Source: Candolleomyces eurysporus (lineage: Eukaryota > Basidiomycota > Agaricomycetes > Agaricales > Psathyrellaceae). Taken from it: DNA of 64,000 nt. The number at the start of each line of letters is the position of its first letter. The first letter of the stretch is position 1. This document shows, in pieces, positions 33,844 through 45,191 of the stretch. Location of the stretch: contig JANBPK010001199.1 of the NCBI GenBank assembly GCA_027579435.1, forward strand, positions 58,413-122,412, written 5' to 3'. The notes beneath the pieces were generated by a model. The model was not told where the DNA came from and ran no database searches. It was given only the letters and a program-made list of their open reading frames with translations. Made by a program: the position numbers and the translations under genes.

Positions 33844-35310
33844 TTATAACACCTTCTGGATATCGGGATCAGTCCCTAATGACCAACTGTAAGTTCTATC
33901 CGCCCATCCGCCACTTTCGAACATTCGCAACCTCCATAGAGCAATAGCGACTGCAGCCACGTCACCTCTCTTCACATTCTCCTGATCTGAACACAAGAGG
34001 AAAGCATGGCTATGCTTCGCTCTTGTACGAGAATCGCCGGTTGATTCATGAGTAGGCTTGAAACCGGGTTGAGACCTCCGCTTTCGCTCCAAGCTCAACA
34101 GGCGAGTCAGAAGCTCATGCAGAGCCGCACGTTGAGGGGCGTACGGGAAAGCAGCCAAACCATTGTAGAAAGGGACTGTTGCATTCGGGAGAAGGCCACC
34201 AAGAGAAAGGTTCTTGGAACAAGATTGAAAACCCGATGACTTTGGCATGAGGAGCGAGAGGGGTGGCAGGGGTTTAGTTTTTGGTGGTGCCATTTCCTGT
34301 TCTGGATCTGGAGGCATGGACGACATGGAGCCTTGAGGACGCATCTTTGTGATGGGATTCCTGTTCACCGGCGGTACGACCAGGACAGCCACTGCATTCT
34401 CGAACCCAATTGTCCCGGAGGATTTGATCGAGGCGAATTCGTCCCGAGTCAATCGACGGATGATTGTATGAGGATTTCCGTTTTCCAAAGGTGGTTGAAG
34501 GTGATGCTGCAGGCGATCGGCAAGACGCTCAAGCTCTTGCAGGACACGCAGACGCAATAAATGGCTAATTTGATCTGCGAGGCGAGTGTTAAGAACCACT
34601 GCTGAGTCCCGCGTGGTGCGTCGGTATGATCTTGTCGTAAGCATTTGGTCTACGGCTTCCCTGAGGCAGAGTATGTGGAAACCGTGGCCGCCCCGTTTAA
34701 CGGTAAATTTGGAGTGTTGGATTCCGTCTGGCACAATTGCCAAAGAGGGCCCGCCCCTCGGTAAACGAGAAGGAGGAAGCCTAAGGAACGAGAGTCGTAT
34801 GAGAAAGTCTAGGAGAATCAGAGGCAAGTTTCGAAAAGACACAATTGGATTGCTCTGTACCTGATGGCAAATAGTGGTCGGTTTCAGCACAAAGACGAGT
34901 TGGGGAAGAGAGCATCCGCACTAGCGTTCGAATGAGCCAGTATTATTAAAGGTATTATGGAAGAATAACGCACGGTATGGGCTGGACCACCACTTTCGCT
35001 CTTGCGCCGTCATTTCGCGAGGTCTGTCCTCCCCCCTTCTTCCCCCAAGAGCCCCTTTAGGAAGATTTATAGAGGGGGGCAATGATTTATGCATCTCATA
35101 ATGGCGCGAGTTCGTGATAGGATTGTGCTTTGGATCATCAAGCAATATAGACCGGTCATAGTTTCTGAAATTGAATGACGGTCGTTGGACAATGCGCGTT
35201 GGGTCGTGCAAAGGCCTTTTCCGCCGTCTGTGTTTGGTGAAAGAGAGATATTTCGGTTTGTCTGTGTCGTTCGTGAGGACTTTGGCAAGACGTGGCGCGA
35301 GGCGGGGCAT
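33844..35310 (-). CDS. Conserved fungal protein of unknown function, possibly mitochondrial
   Basis: Three exons (34974-35310, 34861-34920, 33844-34808) give 453 aa with phases closing. The N-terminus is basic (MPRLAPRLAKVLTNDTDKPK, then KHRRRKRPLHD). A conserved-looking block begins REMTAQERKWWSSPYLRMLS and runs into DFLIRLSFLRLPPSRLP and KFTVKRGGHGFHILCLREAV. A helical region follows (HLLRLRVLQELERLADRLQH), and then a long Pro/Lys-rich part with FPYAPQRAALHELLTRLLSL near the end. The KWW...PYLRML...DFLIRL pattern recalls uncharacterised ascomycete and basidiomycete proteins. I cannot name a function. Mitochondrial location is inferred only from the basic start. Confidence 0.7.
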
Positions 35311-35471
35311 GTTGTGTGGGTCGCGTCGGCTGGCGCGGAAGGAAGATGTGAACGTGACGAGCTAACAATTCCCCTTCAGGACATTTGGCCCCTGTATTTA
35401 CCATCACTGCTTTAAACCAACTAGCGCCTTGACCATGATCAGTTCGCGAAAGTCGTCTACCAACGCCCAGG
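35311..35471. promoter_or_regulatory. Divergent promoter (conserved fungal protein / oxidoreductase)
   Basis: 161 bp separate the ATG codons at 35310 (minus) and 35472 (plus). The interval is rich in GCG/CGC words. I see no TATA box. Confidence 0.35.
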
Positions 35472-37113
35472 ATGTCGTCCAAGTTCTCGAAATCTCTATG
35501 GCGCAAGACCTCCAAACCTAAGGAGGAACAAATTGTCCACATACCACCCCCACCCCCAGACATCGATCCAGTCACCTTGGTTGTGATTGGGTGTGGCGAC
35601 CGCGGAAAGGTAGTTCAAGTCATCGTAGAACCTCGTTGGTCCGCTGAGCTCCCTGTCAGATCTATTCAGAATACGCAGTGGACAACCCGTACGATTGCAA
35701 GGTGGTTTCTATAGCTGAACCTCGAGCAAAGACGCGGCAAGCGTTTGCTCAACGGCACAGCATCGATCAGTCACTAGTCTTCGCAAACTGGGAGGAGCTG
35801 CTGGCGGCTTCAGAGGAAGTTATCAACACCATCGGAAAACGGCTGGCAGACGCTGTTCTGGTTACCGTTCAAGACCACCTTCACTTGGCGGTAGCAACAG
35901 CCTTCGCAAAGCAGGGTTACCATATTCTTTGCGAGAAGCCGATGGCCACGACTGTCGATGCTTGCATCGAGATGGCGGAAGCCGTGAAGGAGGCTGGGGT
36001 CATATTCGCTATGGGGCACGGTGAAGCGCATTCTTCTGTTATTACTGCTACCTCTGACAGTCGTTTGTGTCTTCCAGTCATGAGGTACTCGCCATATACA
36101 CAAGAAATACGGGCGATAATTTCCTCCGGGTCACTTGGCGAGCTGGTCAACGCTGTGCACGTCGAGCCCGTTGGCTACTATCATTTCGCCCACTCCTTTG
36201 TCAGGGGTAACTGGAGGAACGAAAGGGAGAGTTCATTCTCCCTCTTGACTAAATGCTGCCAGTAGGTCTATCTCACTATGACCTCATCGGCATCTCTCAA
36301 TTTATCGAAACTCCAATTTAGCGATATTGACCTTCTGTGTCATTGGTTCGGGCCGTCGAGGCCTATTCGAGTGTCCTCGTTTGGTTCCTTAAAGCATTTC
36401 AATAAATCGTCCAAACCTGTGGATGCCAAGCGAGCCTCACGGTGCTTCGAATGTCCGGTGGAGAAGGAATGTGAATACAGCGCAAAGAAGAGTATGTCGT
36501 TCAATCATTCCGGACTCTTTCGGTTCTGGCTAACACAGCGATATGAAAAGTCTACTTGGAGCCAATATTACAGGGGAACACTGGGTGGCCCGTCAAAACC
36601 CTAGTCGATGGCGTCCCAGACATCGAGAATGTGATAGAAGCGCTGACCACCGGACCCTACGGGCGGTGTGTTTATGAATGCGACAATGATGTCTGCGATC
36701 ACCAAGTCGTCAATCTGGAGTTTTCAAACGGCTCGACAGCCTCACTCACCATGGTGGCATTTAGCTCCATTGTTTGCCAACGGCAAACCCGTCTTCATTT
36801 CACCCACGGTGAAATCGTTGGGGACATGAGTAAATTCACTGTGACGGATTTCCGGAAAAAAGCAACCAAAACCTTTTATCCAACCAGCCTAGGTGGTCAT
36901 GGCGGAGGAGATATTGGCCTGATCCGTTCGTTTGTTCAGGCTGTTCGGTCCGGAGACCAACAAACCCTCGGTACAAACGTAGAGGAGATCCTTGCAAGCC
37001 ATCTAACTGTTTTTGCGGCCGAGCTCAGTCGGAAGGAAGGGAGAGTAGTCGACTGTCGAGCCTTTCAGGAGGAGGCGAGACAATTAGTGGCCGCAGTGAC
37101 ATTGAAAGCATAG
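35472..37113 (+). CDS. Gfo/Idh/MocA-family NAD(P)-dependent oxidoreductase
   Basis: Family members oxidise or reduce sugars and cyclitols with a Rossmann-bound NAD(P). Here the Rossmann motif is LVVIGCGDRGK, interrupted by an intron just after it and followed by EYAVDNPYDCKVVSIAEP. The family's conserved nucleotide/active-site element is HLHLAVATAFAKQGYHILCEKPMA, carrying the EKP motif. The substrate domain starts with VMRYSPYTQEIRAIISSGSL and includes VGYYHFAHSFVRGNWR. A Cys-rich segment (CFECPVEKECEY) lies in the middle. The end reads EEARQLVAAVTLKA. Five or so introns are present. The first 30 residues form a Lys/Pro-rich leader. The substrate is not predictable from sequence. Confidence 0.88.
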
Positions 37114-39514
37114 AGATAAGGGCCACGCCGAATTCAACCGCTCGGGGCACGTTGCGTTCCTGCTTTCTGGCTCCAAACATATCGTTCTCGGTTCTCGTCA
37201 CTGTGATCTCGACGTCATTCCTCCGACAAATCGTTACAGCACTTCTTGATGTCCTCTTTCAATATCACGGCCGTTACTGCGCACTCCAGAGAGGGCACAT
37301 CTCCGTCGTTTTATGGACACCTTGTGTACGTTAGACTTCAGATATACTTCAATGTACAAAACAAGGCTGCTCAATAGAAGATATGACAACAACAGCAAAG
37401 GCATCAGGATCGGCGATGGTTCAATGATGTTGAGTTCACAAACGAGAGCGCGCGGAGTTGTGAAACGGTTTCAATGAATTTTGCGTGTGTGTTGTGATTG
37501 GGGAGTAGGGAAGAAGAACGAGCCTGAAATTTTAGGTGGCGGAGAGCGGCTGGTTGATCGCCTCTAGTTTTCATGACTCCGTTGCGAGAATCCCGCTCTC
37601 CTTGGCTCTGCCCGAAGGTCGATGGAGGGAGTTATAGTAGGGCTTCTGTCTCAGGTTGTCTCGTGCTTCATTAAAGTTTATCCAAGAAATGACGGTGTTG
37701 AAGAGTGTGTGGAGTGCTAATCGAGGTTATTTTCCGCGGAGAGCAAGTTGCAATCGACATCGTTGAGCAGCTGATCCCCGTCTGTTAGGATGAAGAATCT
37801 GGGAGCAAACTTCCAGGTCGGACTGATTTGGACGATTTGAAGGGCCAAAGAGTCGTCGAATAGATGAACGATCGCAGTAAATTTGGGGTGCCGATGAGGG
37901 GTCGTATTTCCATTCGACCAAAACCAAATACCTCTGAGATCTCCACGATGGAAAAACATACACAAGTGTGATAACTCGGGGAATCGAGACCAGACCTAGT
38001 TTGTTACACCTACGCCAGACGCGAGGACCCTTTCTGTTTCAGGATCCTTTATCATTTCCAATGAGCGGGGAAAATCTTATGAATTTCAGACGACCTGGTA
38101 ATCATTGTGATTAGGAACTAGACGCTAGTAAGAATGAGGCAATTGGTGAGAGACCAAATAAAAGAAACCCCCGATCTCAAGGACACAGGACAGACGCCGG
38201 GATCATGGAATCCAGTATGCGCGGAAAGTGCAAGATACACGCCCCAAGCCACGAGGATTGCGAGACACGCACAGTAGATGTGGCCTCATTGTTCAGACCG
38301 AAAGCCAGAGCGAACTGCTAGACAATAACACGGAGCTCAATCCTAAAGGGCGGCAGAGCTTTAAAGAATAGAGAAATTAAGGTATCGCCAGGCTGGAGTA
38401 TTGTGTGATCAGAATTGCCGAGGTACTGGCAGACGGCACGCTGCCCGCAGAAGGACTGCAGCGGCTGATGTGCACGCAACACATTCCTTGCCCTCGTTGC
38501 GAAGGCTTCAGGGACGTGTCCGGCAAAAAGAGAAACAAACGGTGGGGGTATACCTTTCCTTGAGGACTTCACCGGCCCAATTGAATTCTGTGAAAGCCCA
38601 GTTCAAGAGTTACGACATTCCTGAGATGCACCCACCCCAATCGTCACGATAAGTTTGAAATAGTGCAAAGAGCCAATGAGAAAGATACAGATACCGAGCC
38701 TCCGGATGGGGTTTGGACTGCATGTCTCCAATGTTCATTAGAAATATGTTCCGAAAGAGCGCAGTGGTGACGGGGAACGGGCAAGTCCATCGAAATTGTG
38801 ATCTGTAGCAGAGCAATGGCGCATTTCGCGGGCCCGGATATCGCTGGGCAAAGTCCGATCAAATTCATGACCAGTACATGTGACGCGGAACGGCGCTTCT
38901 GCAGTTTCAACCTGTTCCTTCTCTCCATGAGGATATGGACAATAGTCTCTGAACTAGGCCTCTAGTCGATAAATACTGAAAAATAAATGCGTGTAGAGTC
39001 AACTCTGCGATTACTCTAGGGCCACGCTCTAGAATTGCGTGAGTCCTCCTACTTCTTTCAATGAGTTAGAATGAGTGGCTTTATTGACCCACCTTAACTT
39101 TGAAAAGATCGTAGGACTCGAACTCAGATGAAACTTGTATTATCTAAATGTGATCTCAGAGTTCGCGCAAAGCAAGCGCACCTACTTGCCTTTTGGTCAC
39201 GGTCTCATTTGCACTTTCTTGGGGCTATTATCCTCGATCGGATGGCAAGCGACTGATCTTTGGGCACCAAGTCCTCGTGTACTCATAATAGAATCTCTGG
39301 AATATCTGGACCCACTCTCTACGATCGTAAATGGAAGCACCCTCATTCCCCAACCCTGGAAAGTCTTTAAGAGACGCGTCGAATTCCTGGAGGAATCACT
39401 CATCATCTCCCCGACTCGCATTTCGAGTGCAACGCCTCCTCTAGAGCTCTAGTAGCTGTCTATTGTCTCGCACTTAACAGCCTCACTTCTCCTGCACTCT
39501 CTCTCTCTGCCGAA
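37114..39514. other. Gene-free stretch of 2.4 kb
   Basis: All frames here are short and none resembles a known family. Two minus-strand frames (37717-37965 and 38318-38572) have protein-like composition but no flanking exons that would extend them. No tRNA with closing stems, long repeat or inverted terminal repeat is visible by eye. Confidence 0.5.
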
Positions 39515-40285
39515 ATGGACCAGATGATCCACCTCAACGCGATTATGCTGCCATCCGATGGTGAGTGAAATACCCTGGATAAGCGCAGGGAATCTCATCC
39601 GACCCAACGCTGTTAAGGCCGCCCACCATGCATCGTGGAGCTCATGCTAAGGTCGGTGTTCTACCACGGAAATATCGTGCTGAATATGGCGCTCACCATT
39701 TCATATTCAGCCCCATGGCGCACCCATCAGACCCATCGTCCTATTCCAATCCCCCTGCCTACATGCCCCATCCAGAGGTTTTCATGGACTATGTGAGCTC
39801 CGCTTTTCCTTGTTTAAAACCCTGATAAGCTTATTTACCCTTTAGGTCGCTGAAATTGGGTCCAGAGCATGGAAATATCAGGTAAGCCTCATCGCCGCGC
39901 GCCAATAGACAAAAGATACCCGATCTAATAAACATCTTTTTTGGCCCAAAGCTTGTTGAGGCACTGGACGGGATGAACAAGAAGTTCGCGAACCCTTACA
40001 TCATTTTCTATCCGGTGGTTTCACGGGACGGGATGCTCTTCCCCGTCAACAAGTGCATCAGGGAGATCCAAGGGACGGCGTACAAGGAAGACGTAGCCTG
40101 GAGAGGCAACATTATCATCGCCAAATACCGCGACAATCCATTCACCTCGATGATTGACGCGTCTATGGCCGACTTCCCGATCCTGAAGAACTACCTATTG
40201 ACTCATGGATGCCCCAGACAGGTAAGCCATCATGCGGCGTGACGCGCAACGCGCAGCACTCACCTTTATGACAATTTAGGCATAA
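39515..40285 (+). CDS. Basidiomycete hypothetical protein (frame problem in exon 2)
   Basis: The start MDQMIHLNAIMLPSDG (39515-39560) is followed by a GTGAGT intron. The later exons read MPHPEVFMDY, VAEIGSRAWKYQ and LVEALDGMNKKFANPYIIFY, then RDGMLFPVNKCIREIQGTAY, AWRGNIIIAKYRDN and SMADFPILKNYLLTHGCPRQ. The final intron leaves one codon and a stop at 40283-40285. I recall similar proteins only from agaricomycete genomes, and their function is unknown. The phase does not match between exon 1 and the end of exon 2: one base appears to be missing in 39618-39792, possibly in the C5 run near 39755. Without it, neither frame connects the ends. Confidence 0.6.
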
Positions 40286-40417
40286 ATCATACCAGTTTTC
40301 TGGACAGATTTCAAAGGACATACTTATTTATTTTTCGGGCGTTCGGAGAGGGTCTGATTCGCGTAGCCGGAACTACATCGCGTAGATACAACATAAACGT
40401 AAAATGAAGCCAACGCT

Positions 40418-41761
40418 TTACAGCTCTTGGTGACCGTCCGCATCCGGAGTCGGTGTAGGTTTCGGTGCATTTGCCTCCGCTCTCGCAGCCTTGGCCTTCC
40501 GTGCCTCAAGCTCTGCCGCCCTTTTCTTGGGGTCGCAATGCAAGGGTGGATCAGTCTTGGTATCAATGGGTGGAAGCGCGACTCTCCCAACTTTCCGGTA
40601 GTTCTTGTGCTCAAGGTAGAACTTCTTCCAGTGCTCGATGCTCTGTAATTTAAAAACCCAACTCAAATTGAGCCATGCGTCCGCGGGACTGCAGAAAGAG
40701 CGAAAACGTACGTCACGCTCCTCTTTATCCAAGCCTCGTTTGTCGTGCGTCATGTGCTCCATGAAGCATCCAGTGCCAAAGGCCCTGGCACCTTCTTTAC
40801 CGGCTCTTGAGGATCAGAAGGTTAAGATTCAGGGTTCTAGACCAAGGGGCACACTGCCGAACTCACAAGATATGGTAAGAGCCGCCTTTCTGGTATGATG
40901 CACCCTTTGTAACATCATACACTTCGCCGTCGATCTAATCATTCATTCGGGCCAGTGAGCCAGGATGCGAATTAACGAAATGAATAGCAGTGTCAACCTG
41001 TGCAGGACAGGGACCATACGCACCGCAATATAGATAGGCTTATCGGGATTCTCTCCGTTGAACGTGGCCAGATATTCTGGCGAGAACAGGCGACCGTTAT
41101 CTTGCTGGTTAGAAAGAAAAAAAANGTGAGTTGGGGGGGGAGTTTCACAACCTGAACGGAGCATTCCCCTCGCTAGTGGTATTGCAGGTGCACATGTTAC
41201 CGTCCGCCAACACCGCTGCAACGTGCACATGGGCGCACTAGGGCCAACCAGCAAGGGGGTTATGCCGTGCCGACCGAAAGAGCGACCTACCGGCATCCAG
41301 CGCTTTAGCTCCAACCACCGGGCCTCGTAGTCCCAGGTATAGCTGCCAGTGATAAACTTGCCGGCCAAGGCAGCCACAACAGACACCACGAAGAAGAACT
41401 TGAGCAGTCCGAGGAGCCCAACCTCTTCAACGGCTGTTGGGTCACGCTCGAGAGGTCCGACTTTCTCTCCCCTTGCAATCTTCTCGTCGCGCTCCTTCTT
41501 CTTTTTCAACCATTCCTGGTGTAGTGCCTCTTGTTTCTGGCGGTATTCGTGGTACCTGCAAGGAGACGCGGGGAGTTGCAGTCAAAAGTGAAGCGAGTGC
41601 GTGTGCAAGAAGGGTCGGACATACGCAAGGAAGGGTCGGTTCGCCGCTTTATTGGACACCTTTCGGCCAGGAATGTAGGGATCGTCTTCAGTCAGTTTCT
41701 CTGGTGCTTCTTTGAATGTGGGAGGTGCAGGTCCGCCAGCTGCTTCCTTGAACCAAGACAT
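40418..41761 (-). CDS. MAPR-family (cytochrome b5-like, PGRMC/Dap1-type) membrane protein
   Basis: MAPR proteins bind heme through a cytochrome b5-like fold and regulate sterol-synthesis P450s such as Erg11. Six exons (41625-41761, 41291-41555, 41024-41104, 40867-40934, 40712-40805, 40418-40642) give 289 aa. The N-terminal 45 residues are Pro-rich (MSWFKEAAGGPAPPTFKEAP). A charged helix, then one membrane segment (LLGLLKFFFVVSVVAALAGK), precedes the domain: FSPEYLATFNGENPDKPIYI, IDGEVYDVTKGASYQKGGSY, HILAGKEGARAFGTGCF. A C-terminal extension of about 100 residues is Lys/Ala-rich and ends PTPDADGHQEL. It is longer than yeast Dap1. The Tyr near GGSYHI is a candidate heme ligand. The N at 41125 is intronic. 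Confidence 0.87.
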
Positions 41762-42477
41762 GGTTGCTAGTGAGTGTGTTGAATAAGCAAGAAGAATACG
41801 GGGAACAAAAGCAGTGTGAACGCGGACCCGACAGGATGAAATGGAGTTATATTAGCATCCCACACACGTGTTGAAGTTCGCGCAGCACTGTCGTGGCATT
41901 CAGTTTATTTAAAGCATAAACCATTGATAACCCAAGCTGGGGGGACGAGAGCGTATCGATTCAAATAAGCCTACGAACACATGTAAATTACACCAGAATT
42001 TCTGCCCATTCAGATACATATACAGAGAATAACGTAGTGCTAGATGAAACAAGGTTGAATATTATTAGTGAGCTGTCCGATACCGATATAAAGCCTAAGG
42101 ATATACGGTGCCTAAGGTATTGAGCTATTACAAGTAACGTAGAGGGATGTATGAAGAGAAGGGAGAGAGATCAANCAGGGGGAAATGTTAAACGTCAAGA
42201 TATTGAGGTGAAGACAAGGTATTAAATGGCGAGCGAGCAAAGAAAGCAAACTATGAGCAAGGAGAAGGTAAAAGGGATAGGCCTCCGGGGTCTGCTAGAA
42301 GGAGAACAGGCGCCCGCCATAGCACAGCAAAAGGATGACGACGTTTGAATGATGGGTGATTAGGGGAAAGGATGCGCATATCGGAGATGACAGTCGTGGG
42401 GGGCATAGAATGCATAACAAGCTCGAGGGAACGCATAGGCATAGCAAAGAAGGGTGAGAGGCTCGACAACAAAGGCC
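41762..42477. other. Intergenic stretch between two minus-strand genes
   Basis: About 700 bp combine the promoter of the MAPR gene and the 3' region of the RGS gene. An N lies at 42175 beside a G run. No gene is seen. Confidence 0.45.
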
Positions 42478-44595
42478 CTATGACTTGACAGTATCCTTTG
42501 TGGCGATGTGCGCTCGGTGTTCCCGCTCGCTACCGTGCTGAGAGACCGTGATGTATGCACCACCAGTTTCTTCGACTGTGTTCAGACCGGGAGGTGATGA
42601 CGGTCCGTTGGTAAGCATCCGGATGTCGGTCTCTGTTGGATCGAAATCTTCCACCCAGTTTCGCATGGCAAGGAACTTGCTTGTTTTGATGAACTAAAAA
42701 GGACGTTAGCGGCACATACAATAAAGAACGGAGTGGAGGCTCTCACCTTGGGGACGGAGTCGGTAGCCATCAATCGGAAGACATGCATTTGAATTCGTTC
42801 GTACAATCGGATCATTGTCTGCAGTTGTGTTGCGTTGAAAACCGTCGCCTGCTCCGGTTCAACTCTACCCTGGAACGCTTTCCCGGTCAGACTTGTGACA
42901 ACCTCTTCGAGGTACTTGACAAGCTCGTTCCGTAGACCATGGTCAATGTTGAGTTCGCATTGACTGGATGGGGCGAGGTAGGTGTTGTAAATGACGAAGG
43001 CAGTGTTGATCAGAGATTCGTGGTGCCTCTCCATAGCAGCCTGTCCAGGAGTGTTCCTACTGCCAGCGCGCGCGGGACCAACAGCTACTGCACTCGACGT
43101 GATGTTGAACTTGCGCTTGAAATCCTGAACGTCGAGCCAGAACGACAAATTCTCTTCGCAAAAGTTTCCACGTAAGAATTCGCGGAACAAGGACCGAAGC
43201 CCAGGTTCCTCGAGAATGTAGCGCAAGCGGTCGGTGTTGCTCTCCTTGGTCGTCTTCCTTTCGCCGTTCTCGTAGCTAGCATTCATCTTCTCTGCCATTG
43301 AAATCCGTCGGTGAATCTTTGCATCGGTGACCTTCCTTCCAGCCTCATCGGGAGCTCCATCGATGGATGCCCGGTCTGCGTTGAGGTTCGTCGTGGAGGA
43401 GCTAGGCGAATCTGTTGACGAAGAAGAACCGTTCCAATGGGCAACGCGCTGTCCTTCCTCAGTGATCTTGTAGATGGCCTTTGCAGTGCAGCGGAACTCT
43501 CCAATTTGCTGTTGAAAAAACAAAGTCAGACAAGATTGACACAATGAGGAAACAGACGCACGCTAACGGGAGAGTTGCCTCCCGGAGTGGATCCACGGAC
43601 GGTGAAGATGATCGCAGAATCATTGTTCTTGCGCTTGTCGCTAACAAGGGTGATGAGACCAAAGCGCACGAACTGGGCAGCCATCTCGGCAGCTTCCTCT
43701 CGACCGACAACTGAGGTGAAGTCGCACAGCCATTCAAGAGCACTGACAGCAGCAAAGCAGTACTTGTGCATCTGGGCGGGTTTGCCGAGGAGAGGTTGAG
43801 CGCGGTCGGTCACATCGCTGAGAGCGATACCCTTTGCGCGCTCATTGTACCGCTGGAAAGCGTCGAGGGGCTTGTCGGATGGAGGGGGAGGGTAGTTGGA
43901 TTGACGACCGACAAAGCGACGGAATAGGGCGGTGATGACAGATTGGGTCACGATGATCTCGTCGTCAGCGGAGCGTCGCTCGAGATGCAACAGTTTGATG
44001 CAAATGGGCTGCGATTGGAAGACGGGCTGCAGGTGATCAGAGTTGATGCCGTTCTTTGCGATGAACCGTTCGAGGACATGGAGACCCTTGGGAGTGAGCT
44101 GATAGACACCGCGATCCTTGAAGAGATTCGATGAGGGATCCGTCGCGTTTTCGATCAGCCGGGCGTCCATGAAGTGCTGGCTCATGGCCTTTGCCATGTC
44201 GCGGGTCATCGAGAAGGTGGTGGTTGTGGTGGTGGTGATGACACGGGACGGCTCGCGGGGATCCGGCCCACGATTTGACTGGGAGAACTTTAGTGATGCG
44301 AGGTTCTGGGCAGCTTCATCGCTGGAGACAGGGTGAGGGTGAGAAGGAAGAGAGATGGGAAACCGCGCACGTTGTGAAGGAATGCGGGAAGGTCTTGAAG
44401 AACTGCTTGTGGGGCCCAAGCTGGAGGGAGACGATGAGGGTGGCGAAGAGGTCGAGCGTATCCTGTGAAGAGAAGAGAGATGAGGAGACACCGGGGACGA
44501 CGAGAGGCGCTGCGTACCTTGAGGAAGGGCCTCCCCCGTTTTGTGGTCTTCATCATGTGGGAGGAGGTGCTGGGGCCATCTGGGGGCGAGGACAT
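42478..44595 (-). CDS. Regulator of G-protein signalling with DEP domains (FlbA/Sst2/Thn1 type)
   Basis: Such proteins speed GTP hydrolysis on G-alpha subunits and restrain pheromone or growth signalling. In Schizophyllum the orthologue is Thn1, in Aspergillus FlbA. Five exons (44518-44595, 44371-44462, 43562-44321, 42747-43508, 42478-42693) give 635 aa with phases closing. A fungal DEP-like region lies in the first 330 residues (SMTRDMAKAMSQHFMDARLI, LTPKGLHVLERFIAKNG, then EWLCDFTSVVGREEAAEMAA and FVRFGLITLVSDKR). The RGS domain follows (RLRYILEEPGLRSLFREFLR, NFCEENLSFWLDVQDF, and NATQLQTMIRLYERIQMHVF). The tail is Thr/Ser-rich. Confidence 0.92.
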
Positions 44596-45191
44596 GGCGA
44601 CGGGGACAAGAGATAGGATGTAGAAAAGAGGAGGAAAAAAGAGAAAAAAGAAAAGAAAAGTATGGAGGCGGCGAGAGGAGGGAGGGCAGAAGAAGACACA
44701 GAGGGTGGGAATATTTTCGGTTTCGGTTGCCCATCACGACCTAGCACTAATTTCCCACCAGGGCAGCCCAGCCTCATGTCCATCTTANGTCACCGGCACC
44801 GTCGGTGAAACCAGCCATCTCCAGCCCTTGTTCACCCCCCAGCGGTCCCTTGCGCCTGTCCGAGTATCCAACATCGCCCCCCATTAACGCCCCAGCGCTC
44901 AGAGCCCCCAACCACAGTCCTTCGCCCTCCTCCTTCACCCCTCTTCGGAACAAGGCGCGACAGGGCGCCCTCCTGATAAGTTTTCCCGCCGCAACGTGCA
45001 CGTCGGCAATCACAGCTGCGTCCAGGAATGGAGACAAGTATCTTGTCGGTCTCGTCCTCCTGCTCCATTTCCTGTCCAATTTGCTTTGTTTTTCCGCAAA
45101 GCCCGGTACGACAAACCGCGTTAATCACCGCCTGATCCCATTACGTAACGCGCCTCGACACACCCGTTGACCTGCACACCAAGGACTTGTA
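44596..45191. promoter_or_regulatory. Divergent intergenic region (RGS / 45-kb gene)
   Basis: About 600 bp separate the two starts. The part next to the RGS start is a purine-rich tract on the plus strand (44620-44700), that is, a C/T-rich 5' region for the minus-strand gene. The frames on both strands look like chance frames in GC-rich promoter DNA. An N occurs at 44787. Confidence 0.35.

Noticed and set aside
39060..39130. tRNA-like B-box on the minus strand (AGTTCGAGTCC)
   Set aside because: The T-stem does not pair and no A-box lies at the right distance.
44275..44616. Plus-strand frame of 113 codons opposite the RGS gene
   Set aside because: It is antisense to well-supported RGS exons and has low-complexity Gly/Glu/Arg composition.
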